Part shown: piece by piece, positions 1 to 7,570 of the stretch
How positions within the stretch are numbered: position 1 is the first letter of the stretch
Layout: every line of letters begins with the position of its first letter
DNA from: Planctomycetota bacterium
GTDB taxonomy: Bacteria; Planctomycetota; UBA1135; GCA-002686595
Reading direction: 5' to 3'
DNA: 8,895 nucleotides
Assembly: GCA_029259675.1 (NCBI GenBank)
Contig: JAJDES010000526.1
Span: forward strand, 1 to 8,895
Program-made: the position numbers and the translations under genes
Notes under the pieces: generated by a model
What the model was told of the DNA's origin: nothing
The model's database searches: none
The model's input: only the letters and a program-made list of their open reading frames with translations

Positions 1-212
1 CCCCAGGCCCCGCCGGTAACGCTGTGCAGCAGCATTAGCGAAAGGCTGCCCAGCGGCAGGCCCAGCCAAATGATCATGCTCAGTAGCCAAGCTTGGGCCG
101 CTTGTTGAGCGTCCAAGAAGGCGCCAATGACCATTAGGACTGCAGCGGCAAGCCCAAGCAACAGCGTTCGCTGTCGAAAGAAGCCCAGTCGATCCTGGAT
201 GGATTCGGTCAC
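1..212 (-). CDS. actF: ACIII subunit ActF, NrfD-like quinol:cytochrome c oxidoreductase membrane subunit (5' part only)
   Basis: Only the first 70 codons are present; the gene runs off the left edge. The start is GTG at 212-210, chosen because it overlaps the actE stop as GTGA and has GGGAG seven bases upstream. The translation begins MTESIQDRLGFFRQR. Two hydrophobic stretches follow, at about residues 16-31 and 41-62. The second contains GLPLGSLSLMLLHSVTGG and then AWG, which resembles the conserved early ActF region (G-S-L-x-L-x-x-L-H-x-x-T-G-G-x-W-G). ActF is the second NrfD-like polytopic subunit of Alternative Complex III, embedded in the cytoplasmic membrane and paired with ActC. In the family it is usually somewhat over 400 residues, so most of it is missing here. 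Position directly after actE is the expected operon order. Identity rests on the short motif plus context. Confidence 0.85.
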   Translation of the reverse strand, partial: MTESIQDRLGFFRQRTLLLGLAAAVLMVIGAFLDAQQAAQAWLLSMIIWLGLPLGSLSLMLLHSVTGGAW

Positions 213-904
213 TTGCTCACTCCCATTCCAGTTTCCTGCTGAGTGTTCAACCGAGTGCGCCAATCGGCCGGCGCGTCATTGAGGTCGGCGTACTGCGAAA
301 GTTGCAGCGCTTCGATGTAGGCCGCGATTGCCCAGCGGTCTTTGGGTGCGATTCGGTCGGCGTAGTCGTACATCACTCCGAATCCGTTGGTGATCACATC
401 AAAGATGTATCCGGGCGGAGCTTCGCGCAGGCGCTGTTCATGCAGGGAGGGCGGCCGGCGAAATCCGCGCTCAACAATCATTCCGTCGCCGAATCCCGCC
501 TCGCCGTGGCAGGGAGTGCAAAAGATGGAATAGCGTTGGCGTCCGCGCTCAAGCACTGCGTGATCGATCGCGAAGGGGTAGCTGTCCGCCAGTTCGGAGC
601 CGATCCTACCCGTATGCAAATGCTTGTCTTCATTCAAGTGGCCGCGTGCGATCGTGCCCGCGATGCTCGGACGCACGGAGCGCCCATCGGCGAAGAAGCT
701 GCTGCCTTCGAAGGCTTCGTAGCGCGGCTGATCGTGCATGTCCTGGCGACATGAGCTGAGCCCAAGCAAAGTCAATAGGAACAAAAGCCCCGCGCTAGAT
801 CCCGATTGCAAACTGAGCAGCCCGGCTCGCACTTTGGATCCGGCGTTAGCCTCGGTCGTGCTTGCGTAGCCGCAGTACGTGAGAAGACTATTGCGAAACT
901 TCAA
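209..904 (-). CDS. actE: ACIII subunit ActE, monoheme cytochrome c lipoprotein
   Basis: A 231-residue membrane-anchored c-type cytochrome of Alternative Complex III, facing the periplasm and expected to take electrons from the ActA hemes or pass them to an acceptor. A hydrophobic segment (about 39-49) ends in a lipobox L49-S50-S51-C52, so C52 is the likely lipidated N-terminus. After it comes CRQDMHDQPRYEAFEGS and then FFADGRSVRP, a signature region of ActE. The heme site is C129-T-P-C132-H133, and M178 in FGVMYDYADRI is the likely distal ligand. The start used here is TTG at 904-902, overlapping the actD stop as TTGA and preceded by GAGGTG at five bases. It gives an unusually long 51-residue leader. 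A GTG at 832-830 (residue 25), with GGA six bases upstream, would give a conventional 27-residue leader and is a real alternative. Confidence 0.93.
   Translation of the reverse strand: MKFRNSLLTYCGYASTTEANAGSKVRAGLLSLQSGSSAGLLFLLTLLGLSSCRQDMHDQPRYEAFEGSSFFADGRSVRPSIAGTIARGHLNEDKHLHTGRIGSELADSYPFAIDHAVLERGRQRYSIFCTPCHGEAGFGDGMIVERGFRRPPSLHEQRLREAPPGYIFDVITNGFGVMYDYADRIAPKDRWAIAAYIEALQLSQYADLNDAPADWRTRLNTQQETGMGVSK
220..224 (-). promoter_or_regulatory. Ribosome binding site of actF
   Basis: Minus-strand GGGAG lies seven bases before the GTG at 212-210, inside the end of actE. It decides the non-ATG start of actF, because no ATG occurs near the beginning of that reading frame. Confidence 0.65.
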
Positions 905-1446
905 TGCGGCACCTCGGAAATGGAAAGGGGCGCTTGGGTTTCCAAGAACTGTTTGACCTTCGACAATTCGAATTCGCTGTCGCGCGAAAGAATGTGGAGG
1001 AAAAAGCGATTGCGGGATGCGAGCTCAAAACCCTTGACGTCGAACACCGGGTGATGGGGGCGAGGCAAACCATTGAGTGCGAGCATGCCGAAAACGGCGC
1101 TCAGGGCGGCGAATAGAATGGTCATCTCGAAAGTGACGACAATGAAGGAAGGCCAGCTGTTCAGGGGTCTTCCTCCAATGTTTTGCGGGTAATCAACGAC
1201 GGACATCCAGTACTGCATGGAGAAGCCGATCGTCCCGCCCAGCAGGCCGCCGATCAAAACGATCAAGGGCAAGCGGCTCTTGTGTCCCAGGGCGTGCGCA
1301 ACTTCGTGCAGCGGCAGTGGGGTGTAGGCTTCCATTTTCGTGTAGCCGAAATCGCGTGCGCGTTCGATGCAGCGCAAGAGTTCGCCCGCATTGGAAAATT
1401 CAGCCAGGACGCCGAAGACGGGTTGCTTTTTCTTGAGAGTTCCCAT
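901..1446 (-). CDS. actD: ACIII subunit ActD, DUF3341 membrane protein
   Basis: 181 residues, the usual size for ActD (DUF3341 family). It is a small subunit of Alternative Complex III that contacts ActB, ActC and ActF and carries no cofactor; its exact role (structural, or in proton movement) is not settled. The N-terminal soluble part (VFGVLAEFSNAGELLRCIERA, with GYTKMEAYTPLPLHE) matches the ferredoxin-like fold typical of the family. Two membrane helices follow, at about 59-82 and 101-125. Between and after them are GGRPLNSWPSF and LALNGLPRPHHPVF, strong family signatures. The C-terminal part (RFFLHILSRDSEFE) is soluble. The ATG at 1446-1444 has a weak AAGG nine bases upstream, and a 12-base gap separates it from the actC stop. 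Its stop overlaps the actE start by four bases. Confidence 0.95.
   Translation of the reverse strand: MGTLKKKQPVFGVLAEFSNAGELLRCIERARDFGYTKMEAYTPLPLHEVAHALGHKSRLPLIVLIGGLLGGTIGFSMQYWMSVVDYPQNIGGRPLNSWPSFIVVTFEMTILFAALSAVFGMLALNGLPRPHHPVFDVKGFELASRNRFFLHILSRDSEFELSKVKQFLETQAPLSISEVPH
910..915 (-). promoter_or_regulatory. Ribosome binding site of actE (supports the TTG start)
   Basis: Minus-strand GAGGTG stands five bases before the TTG at 904-902, within the last codons of actD. It is a good Shine-Dalgarno match and the main argument for the upstream TTG over the downstream GTG at 832-830. Confidence 0.6.
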
Positions 1447-1458
1447 GGTCGTTCGCCT

Positions 1459-2919
1459 TTACTCCCCTCCGCCTTGGCTAGATTCCGAATCCTCAGTGAG
1501 CCGCTGTTCGGGCTCAGGATCCTCCGCGGCGGGAACCAACATGCGCATCTCCGAGATCGAAATCATGGGGAGGAAGCGGATGAACAGGAACACGAGCGAG
1601 AGGAAGAAGCCAATCGTGCCGATGTACAACGACCAATCCCAAAAGGTTCCCGCGTAGCTGTCCCAAGAGGACGGCAGGTAGTCGTTGTGCAGGCTGGTCA
1701 CGACAATAATGAAGCGCTCAAGCCACATGCCGATGTTGATCACAATCGCAATGATGAAGAGCAGCGGCAAGCTGGTGCGCACGCGCTCGCTCCACAGCAA
1801 CTGAGGTACCAAGGCGTTGCAGGTGATCAGGGACCAAAAGGCAACGCTGTACTCGCCGCCCATGCGATTGGCGATCATGTGCAGTTCGTACTCACTGCCG
1901 CTGTACCAGGCGGTGAAAATCTCCATCAAGTAGCCGTAGCTGACGATCATCCCGGTGGCCAACATGACCTTGGCCATGTTTTGCAAGTGGCGCATCGTGA
2001 TGAAGTCCTGCAGGCCGTAGAACTTGCGCAGGGGGATGGCCAATGTGACGACCATGGCGAAGCCCGAGAACACGGCGCCGGCCACGAAGTAGGGCGGCAT
2101 GATTGTCGCGTGCCAGCCGGGAATGACGGCCACGGCGAAATCAAAGCTAACCACGGTATGGACGGAAACGACCAGGGGCGCGGCCAGTCCGGCAAGCAAG
2201 AGATAGGCCGTTTCGTAGCGCTCCCAATGGCGCGCGGCATTGCGCCAGCCCATGGCCAAAATGCCGTAGACGACCTTTTTCGTGCGCGAGCGACTGCTGT
2301 CGCGCAGGGTCGCCAGGTCGGGGATCAGGCCCACATACCAAAACAGCAGCGAAACCGTTGCGTAGGTCGAAACCGCAAACACATCCCACAGCAACGGGCT
2401 GCGGAACTGCGGCCAAAGGGCCATGGTGTTGGGATAGGGAAAGAGCCAATAGGCCAACCAAGGCCGTCCCACGTGCAGCAAGGGAAATAGGCCGGCGCAG
2501 GCAACCGCAAAGAGCGTCATGGCCTCGGCGAAGCGGTTGATCGAGGTTCGCCAGGATTGATTCAGCAGCAAAAGGATGGCTGAAATCAAAGTGCCCGCGT
2601 GCCCGATACCCACCCACCAAACAAAGTTGATGATCGCAAAGCCCCAACCGACGGGTGCATTGAGGCCCCAGATGCCGGTTCCCCGCACCAGCAAATTGCC
2701 GATCGAGTAGAGCATCAACATCACCAGGCAGAAGGAGAGACCGAGCCCGATGTACCAGCCGCGCGGAGTCTTGCGCGTCAGGACAATGTCGCTGATCTTG
2801 TCCGTCACCGACCCGAGCGTGTGCCCCTCGCGAATAATCGCCTTGGTCAGGCGATCTTCCGGCAAGGGCTGCTCGGTCGGCTTTTGCGGTGCAGCTTGCG
2901 AGGGACCGTCGGAGGCCAT
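1459..2919 (-). CDS. actC: ACIII subunit ActC, NrfD-like quinol-oxidising membrane subunit
   Basis: 486-residue polytopic membrane protein of the NrfD/PsrC family. In Alternative Complex III it holds the quinol site close to the [3Fe-4S] cluster of ActB. A hydrophilic N-terminus of about 52 residues is followed by roughly ten hydrophobic segments, beginning near residues 57-77. Conserved-looking polar residues sit in or next to membrane segments: W101-W-V-G-I-G-H107-A-G, FPLLHVGRPW (H149, R152), LLWDVFAVSTY (D179), SVHTVVSFDFAVA (H254, D260), PGWHATIMPPYF and WLERFIIVVTSLHND (E401, R402). These regions carry the quinol-site and proton-path residues in characterised homologues; matching individual residues would need an alignment. 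The C-terminal tail from about 462 is acidic and cytoplasmic or periplasmic by prediction only. The ATG directly follows the actB TAA with no gap, and GGAG lies six bases upstream. Confidence 0.96.
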   Translation of the reverse strand: MASDGPSQAAPQKPTEQPLPEDRLTKAIIREGHTLGSVTDKISDIVLTRKTPRGWYIGLGLSFCLVMLMLYSIGNLLVRGTGIWGLNAPVGWGFAIINFVWWVGIGHAGTLISAILLLLNQSWRTSINRFAEAMTLFAVACAGLFPLLHVGRPWLAYWLFPYPNTMALWPQFRSPLLWDVFAVSTYATVSLLFWYVGLIPDLATLRDSSRSRTKKVVYGILAMGWRNAARHWERYETAYLLLAGLAAPLVVSVHTVVSFDFAVAVIPGWHATIMPPYFVAGAVFSGFAMVVTLAIPLRKFYGLQDFITMRHLQNMAKVMLATGMIVSYGYLMEIFTAWYSGSEYELHMIANRMGGEYSVAFWSLITCNALVPQLLWSERVRTSLPLLFIIAIVINIGMWLERFIIVVTSLHNDYLPSSWDSYAGTFWDWSLYIGTIGFFLSLVFLFIRFLPMISISEMRMLVPAAEDPEPEQRLTEDSESSQGGGE

Positions 2920-5900
2920 TTAGATCTCCAGCTCCGGGTTGGGGTTGCGCAGGCGAGCGAGGTAACTCGTCCGCGGTCGCGTGTTCAGCTCGTGATCCAA
3001 CAGGGTGTAGTTGTGCGGTTCAGCCTTCGCCAGGGCCACGGCGCTCTCTGCGTCATTGGTGTCGCCGAAGGTGATCGCCTGGGCGGGGCAAACCTGCTGA
3101 CACGCGGTTTGAAGCTCGCCGTCGACGATCTCGCGTCCTTCGCGCTTGGCCTGGATGCGCGTCTGGCTAATGCGCTGGGTGCAGTAACTGCACTTCTCCA
3201 TCACACCGCGCGAGCGAACGGTCACATCGGGGTTGCGCAGCAGTTTGAGGCTCTCAGTGTCGAAGTCCGCGTAGCTGAAGAAATTGAACCGGCGCACCTT
3301 GTAGGGGCAGTTGTTGGCGCAATAGCGCGTGCCGACACAGCGGTTGTAGACCATGTCGTTGAGCCCCTCTTGGCTGTGCACGGTTGCACCCACAGGGCAA
3401 ACCACTTCACAGGGCGCGTTCTCGCACTGCATGCACGGCACGGGCTGATGGACCGTTTCGGGCTCATCGACACTCCCGGTGAAATAGCGATCCACACGAA
3501 TCCAATGCATCTCACGTCCCCGTGAAACCTCCGTGCGGCCCACAACCGGAATGTTGTTTTCGGCTTGGCAGGCGATGGTGCAGGCGCTGCAACCCGTGCA
3601 CGCATTGAGGTCGATCACCATGCCCCACGCGTTTTGATCTTCGTAGCTGAACTCCGAGGGGTCGTAAAGCGATTTGGAGGCGTGGCTAGGCGAGGCGTGT
3701 TGCGTTTGATCGGATTCTGAACCCGACGAAGCATGGGGGGCTTCTGTTGCCGTGGCCAGTGCTGCTGTCAAATGAGCGGGCGCTCCCACGTGCCCTTCTC
3801 GAAAGCGCTCAAGATCTTCCACGCGAACAATGTCGCGGTGTTCGAGGGCTTCCATGCCGTTGTGATCCTGGGTGCAAGCCAATGTTCGCTTGGCCCCTGT
3901 GGGCTCTACTTGCACGCTGTTCACGCGCCAAAGTGAATCCTTCGACTGCAGTGGATAGGCATTGACGCCGGCGCCGTTGCCGACATGTCCGGCGCGCGTG
4001 CGCCCGTAGCCCAAGTGCAAAGTCAACGCACCTGTCGCATGGCCCGGAACAATCCAGACCGGCACCTGCAATTCTGTGCCGTTGCCGCGCAATTTGACCA
4101 CTTGGCCGTTTTCAACCTCGAGCCCCGCTGCATCGGCGGGCGCAATCAACAGAGCGTTGTCCCAAGTCAGGCGCGTGGCCGGCTTGGGCAATTCCTGCAA
4201 CCAGCCGTTGTTGGCGAAGCGCCCGTCCCAAACGTGGGGGTCGGGTCGCAAATTCAGTTCGAATCCGCCGCCGGCGTCGATGCTGATCTCGGACACATTG
4301 AGCTTCGCATCCAATTTCAGGTCAATCGGAGCGGCCGAAGTTCCCTCGCGCAACCCGTCGTGCAAAGCTCGGCGCCACTCGCGCTCAAAGCTCTGGGAGT
4401 CCGCGCCCGCAATTTGGGTTTGCCAATGTTCGCGAACGATGTCGTAGGCCTTGCTTTGGCTCTCCCCGAGCAAACCGGAGACGAATTCGTGCGCGGACAG
4501 CCCTCCGTACAAGGGCGAAATGAGCGGTTGAATGATGCTATGGGTGCCGTCGTGGGCGCGCACATCACTCCAGCTTTCGAGGAAGTGCGCTGCGGGAACG
4601 TGCCACTGGCATTGCTCACTGGTTTCATCCGCGTACAGTCCCAAGTGGGCGCGGAAGGCAACGCGATTGAAGTGCTTTGCAAAGCCCAGGTCGGCCGGCG
4701 TGTCGTAGATCGGGTTGCCGTTCAATACGAACAGAGCGTCAACTTGCCCGGCCTCAAGATCGGCGCATAGTTGGCGCAGACCGGAAAGTTGGGCGCTGGG
4801 CACCGGTTCGATCGGCTCGGTGCTGATCAGGCATTGGCCATAGCTGCCCAAGTGCACATTCATGGCCAGGGCCAACGCGTGCACGATCGGCGGCTGTGCG
4901 TCGCCGGCGAGAACCAGTGCGGTCTGTCCGTTGCGTTGCAAATCGCGCGCGACGATTCGGACCCATTCGCTGTGTTCACCGCCCACCGATTGGGAGTCTT
5001 TGACCTGGGGCACGTCCAGGGCCTGGGCCATTTCCAAAGCCAGGGCTTCGATGCTTTGTGAGCGCAGGGCCAAGCGGTGATCGGCCATGGCACCCGTCAA
5101 GCCCGGCACGCTTTCGACGCTGTAGAGTCGGTTCATGCCCTCGACGCCCTTGCGCCCGCGCCGCTTTTGCGAGAAGCCGCGAGTGTCGGCCACATGACTC
5201 GGCCCCTGGGCCAAGAAGTCGCTGTCCAAGCTGAGCACAACGTCAGCCTTGGAAAAGTCGTAACGCAAGCTGGCGTCTTCGCCGAAGGCCAGCAGTGCGC
5301 CGGCGCGCGCGTTATCCCGATTTACCGGTTCATACTGCACCCAACTGGCGCGCGGGAATTCGCGCAGGAACTGCTCGCGCTGCGCCGCGAGTGTGGGCGA
5401 AGAGATGGTCGTGCTGAGTACGCGAAGCCCCGCGCCGCGGCGCGCGCGCCCGCTGTCCAGCACGCTTCGCAATTCAGTCAAGTAGTCGGCGCGCGTGCTG
5501 ATACGGCCGTTGTGCAGCACGGTCTGGCTGCGGTCGGGGTCGTAGAGCGACAGAACACTTGCCTGGGTGATGCTGTCCGTCGCCCCCAAGCTTGATGGAT
5601 GCTGGGGATTGCCCTCAATCTTGGTGGGGCGGCCCATGTGGCTTTCGGCCAGAATGCCAATCCCAGATCCGGCCAGGGGCATGGCGCTCGCGAAGTAGCG
5701 CGGTTGGCCGGGAATCAACGACTCCGGCTTACTGGCGAAGGGCAGGATCTTTTCCTCGGGTTGGCGCGTGCAGGATCCCAGTCCGGCCAAGGCCAACGAG
5801 GCGCCCATGATTTGCAGGAAGGAGCGCCGCTCGACAGGATCGCTCAAGAGCGAAAACTGCGTCGGGTAGTTGGTCTCCAGATACGACTCAACGGCGGGGG

Positions 5901-6003
5901 AGCTGGCGGCCTCTTCCAAGCTGCGCCAGTAGGTGCGTCCGGTATTGCGGGAGAGCTGCGCTCTAATTTCTTCGAGCTCGAAGGTCTTGCGGGTGGTTGT
6001 CAT
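2920..6003 (-). CDS. actB: ACIII subunit ActB, molybdopterin-oxidoreductase-like domain fused to an iron-sulfur domain
   Basis: 1027 residues starting at the ATG at 6003-6001, which overlaps the actA stop as ATGA. The open frame continues upstream to 6180, but those 59 codons lie inside actA, are Arg-rich and look non-coding; the family N-terminus begins near MTTTRKTFELEEI with TYWRSLEE after it. A twin-arginine motif, R59-R60-S-F-L, precedes a hydrophobic stretch and a possible lipobox L75-G-S-C78, so Tat export and lipid anchoring are likely. Residues about 80-740 form the molybdopterin-oxidoreductase-like domain, which in ACIII binds no molybdenum cofactor. A Ser/His-rich linker (about 752-778) leads to the ferredoxin-like domain. 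Its cysteine groups are C802/805/808/812, C857/860/865/869, C889/895/899 and C938/941/968/972, matching three [4Fe-4S] and one [3Fe-4S] cluster. The protein wires quinol oxidation at ActC to the ActA hemes. No clear ribosome site is seen, so coupling to actA is likely. Confidence 0.96.
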   Translation of the reverse strand: MTTTRKTFELEEIRAQLSRNTGRTYWRSLEEAASSPAVESYLETNYPTQFSLLSDPVERRSFLQIMGASLALAGLGSCTRQPEEKILPFASKPESLIPGQPRYFASAMPLAGSGIGILAESHMGRPTKIEGNPQHPSSLGATDSITQASVLSLYDPDRSQTVLHNGRISTRADYLTELRSVLDSGRARRGAGLRVLSTTISSPTLAAQREQFLREFPRASWVQYEPVNRDNARAGALLAFGEDASLRYDFSKADVVLSLDSDFLAQGPSHVADTRGFSQKRRGRKGVEGMNRLYSVESVPGLTGAMADHRLALRSQSIEALALEMAQALDVPQVKDSQSVGGEHSEWVRIVARDLQRNGQTALVLAGDAQPPIVHALALAMNVHLGSYGQCLISTEPIEPVPSAQLSGLRQLCADLEAGQVDALFVLNGNPIYDTPADLGFAKHFNRVAFRAHLGLYADETSEQCQWHVPAAHFLESWSDVRAHDGTHSIIQPLISPLYGGLSAHEFVSGLLGESQSKAYDIVREHWQTQIAGADSQSFEREWRRALHDGLREGTSAAPIDLKLDAKLNVSEISIDAGGGFELNLRPDPHVWDGRFANNGWLQELPKPATRLTWDNALLIAPADAAGLEVENGQVVKLRGNGTELQVPVWIVPGHATGALTLHLGYGRTRAGHVGNGAGVNAYPLQSKDSLWRVNSVQVEPTGAKRTLACTQDHNGMEALEHRDIVRVEDLERFREGHVGAPAHLTAALATATEAPHASSGSESDQTQHASPSHASKSLYDPSEFSYEDQNAWGMVIDLNACTGCSACTIACQAENNIPVVGRTEVSRGREMHWIRVDRYFTGSVDEPETVHQPVPCMQCENAPCEVVCPVGATVHSQEGLNDMVYNRCVGTRYCANNCPYKVRRFNFFSYADFDTESLKLLRNPDVTVRSRGVMEKCSYCTQRISQTRIQAKREGREIVDGELQTACQQVCPAQAITFGDTNDAESAVALAKAEPHNYTLLDHELNTRPRTSYLARLRNPNPELEI
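2926..2929 (-). promoter_or_regulatory. Ribosome binding site of actC
   Basis: Minus-strand GGAG, six bases before the actC ATG and inside the last codons of actB (Leu-Glu-Ile-stop). It supports the chosen start, which abuts the actB stop codon exactly. Confidence 0.6.
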
Positions 6004-6638
6004 CGGTGGCAAGTGCTGCAGGAGGTCAAGCTCTCGATTTCGTATTCCTCGACCAAGTCGTCGCGCCGTTCGGCCGGAAACCAATCCATGTCGAAAACGC
6101 GCTCCTTTGGACGAACGTGGGCGCCGGGGTCGCGATGGCAATCGAGGCACCAATCCATGTTCAAACTGTTCTCGCGCCACATCAGCGGCATTTCGTCAAC
6201 GCGGCCGTGGCAGGAAACGCAACCGATGCCCTTCGCCAAGTGCACGGAATGATCGAAGTAAGCGAAATCCGGCAGGTCGTGCACGCGCGTCCATTCGAGC
6301 GAGCGATCCGATTGATAGCTCTCGCGCACGGGCGCCAGGATGTCCGCATCACTGAACAATTGTGAGTGGCAAGTCATGCACGTCTTGGTCGGCGGAATAC
6401 CCGCAAATGCCGATTCTTCCACCGTTGTGTGGCAATAGCGGCAATCGAGACCCAAGCCTTGGACGTGATGCTTGTGGCTGAAGGGAACGGGTTGGGCCCG
6501 CACCACATCGGCTTGCGTCATGTAGGGCGAGCGATGAATGCGATCGCCGACCCAGGCCAAAGTCGCGGCCATGAACACCGCGCCGAAGATGCTGACCCTC
6601 GAGATGGTGTTGAAGCTGTGGTGGAAAATCTGGGTCAT
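6000..6638 (-). CDS. actA: ACIII subunit ActA, pentaheme cytochrome c
   Basis: 212 residues, first gene of the operon. The ATG at 6638-6636 gives MTQIFHHSFNTISRVSIFG, the characteristic ActA N-terminus; the 36 open codons upstream (to 6746) have no family character and are excluded. One N-terminal membrane anchor lies at about residues 15-31, followed by a periplasmic domain with five CxxCH heme sites: CRYCH 66-70, CMTCH 87-91, CVSCH 140-144, CLDCH 164-168 and CSTCH 207-211. The last site is one residue from the C-terminus. Histidines such as those in PFSHKHHV and YFDHSVH are candidate axial ligands. ActA relays electrons from the ActB iron-sulfur clusters to ActE or another carrier on the periplasmic side. 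An AGGGA just upstream is only two bases from the ATG, so the ribosome site is poorly placed. The stop overlaps actB by four bases. Confidence 0.95.
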   Translation of the reverse strand: MTQIFHHSFNTISRVSIFGAVFMAATLAWVGDRIHRSPYMTQADVVRAQPVPFSHKHHVQGLGLDCRYCHTTVEESAFAGIPPTKTCMTCHSQLFSDADILAPVRESYQSDRSLEWTRVHDLPDFAYFDHSVHLAKGIGCVSCHGRVDEMPLMWRENSLNMDWCLDCHRDPGAHVRPKERVFDMDWFPAERRDDLVEEYEIESLTSCSTCHR

Positions 6639-7570
6639 AATCCCTGGGGCCCGATGGATTCGCTTTTCATTGGGGATTCCAGTTTCATTAAGCGGGCAGT
6701 CGAACGGAGCTGGCTTGCGAGGGGCGCACGCTGCCACGACGCTCAACAGAAGTGAGCCGCGAGTGCGAGCGGTGCGGTCGATTGCGAGCGGGCCGACTCC
6801 GCTTGACCCGGATTAGGCAAGCACGGAGTGTTGCGGCTCCAAAACCAATCCTCGCTGTGGTGTTGCGGGTATGGGTGCCATCAAAGCGAAGAGTCGGTCC
6901 CGTGGTCTCGTTGCTTGCACGGGCCTTGGCGCGCAGCGGGAAAGCGCGCGACTCAGGTCGATTCGACCCAAACGCGAGCGTTCGGCGCGATGATGACCTG
7001 GGAGCTTGCATCACAGATCGTTTGACTGCCGGGGCGGCATTTGGATCGATGGGCGGTTGAAGTGGTGACGATCTCGAGGCGACAATTGCCGTGACTTGCG
7101 AATCGAGCAGTGGTCGCAATCAGAGCTTGGGATTGGATCCATGCCTATCGAGAGAGGCCTCGAGAGTGCATCTATTGGAGAGCCGATGCTTTCGGGAGCT
7201 GTCGATCAAATTGGAAGAATGTGCGCGGTTTGTTGCGCCCGTCGGCCGTGTTTTGATCGGCACCGAAAACATGCTGGATCCTATCCTTGAGGCCTGCATG
7301 ATTCCACGGAACACGCAGCGAATGGGCCGGGAAAAATGGGCCCAATTGGAGTTCACGAAATGCGGCTTCAAACGGAATTCAAGCCGTTCGCATGGGTCCC
7401 AAAATGGCGATCTTCGACGCTGTTAGGTCGGGAGCCGACAGGGGCGAGTTTGGGCCCTCGAATGCACCTGTGGGCGTGCGGCGACCGGCTGGTACAAAAG
7501 GACGCTAAAAAAAGGAAAAAGAGCGAAGGATCGAGACCGTCCGACCCACAAACGCGCAGACGCCCCTGCC
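6639..7570. other. Divergent intergenic region between the act operon and the sigma-factor gene
   Basis: About 930 bases with no gene I can support. Several short open frames exist on both strands (for example 6688-7119 minus, 7120-7371 minus, 7096-7290 plus), but their translations are rich in Arg, Ser, Cys and His without domains, and they lack good ribosome sites. Since the flanking genes point away from each other, at least one promoter for each must lie here. I could not find a convincing -35/-10 pair on either strand. Visible structure is limited to an imperfect hairpin at 6796-6829, a short GC hairpin at 6929-6949 and an A-rich purine tract at 7507-7530 about 40-60 bases before the sigma-factor start. 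The stretch could also hold a small RNA or a leader, for which there is no direct evidence. Confidence 0.6.
6796..6829. repeat. Imperfect inverted repeat (hairpin) upstream of actA
   Basis: ACTCC-GCTTG (6796-6805) can pair with CAAGC (6818-6822) and GGAGT (6825-6829), giving two five-pair stems separated by a two-base bulge on one side and closed by a 12-base loop. A further seven-base inverted pair, GAGCCGC (6754-6760) and GCGGCTC (6833-6839), flanks it. It lies about 160 bases before the actA start. It could be an operator or a leader structure; chance is not excluded at this length and G+C content. Confidence 0.35.

Noticed and set aside
1183..2490. Long plus-strand open frame of 435 codons opposite actC and actD
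   Set aside because: It is antisense to clearly recognisable actC and actD. Its translation is rich in Gln, His, Asp and Arg with no domain or membrane segment, as expected from the complement of a G+C-rich membrane-protein gene.
2599..3525. Plus-strand open frame of 308 codons opposite actC and the end of actB
   Set aside because: It is a shadow of actB and actC with no recognisable domain; the sense-strand genes have firm family motifs across the same span.
6004..6180. Upstream extension of the actB frame (59 codons)
   Set aside because: It lies entirely within the 3' part of actA, is Arg-rich and unlike ActB N-termini; the ATG at 6003 overlapping the actA stop is the better start.
6639..6746. 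Upstream extension of the actA frame (36 codons)
   Set aside because: The conserved ActA N-terminus begins at the ATG at 6638. The extension adds a Pro/Arg-rich stretch in front of the membrane anchor with no family resemblance.
6929..6949. GCGCGC hairpin with a nine-base loop, considered as a terminator
   Set aside because: No T-run follows on either strand and no gene ends nearby; a six-pair GC repeat is easily due to chance in this composition.
7253..7287. TTGATC ... TATCCT as a sigma-70 promoter for the sigma-factor gene
   Set aside because: The spacer is 23 bases, too long for a functional pair, and it would lie about 285 bases from the start codon.
6688..7371. Possible small genes on the minus strand (6688-7119 and 7120-7371)
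   Set aside because: No domains, atypical Ser/Arg-rich composition, and no ribosome binding sites that I could see; such frames arise by chance in G+C-rich intergenic DNA.
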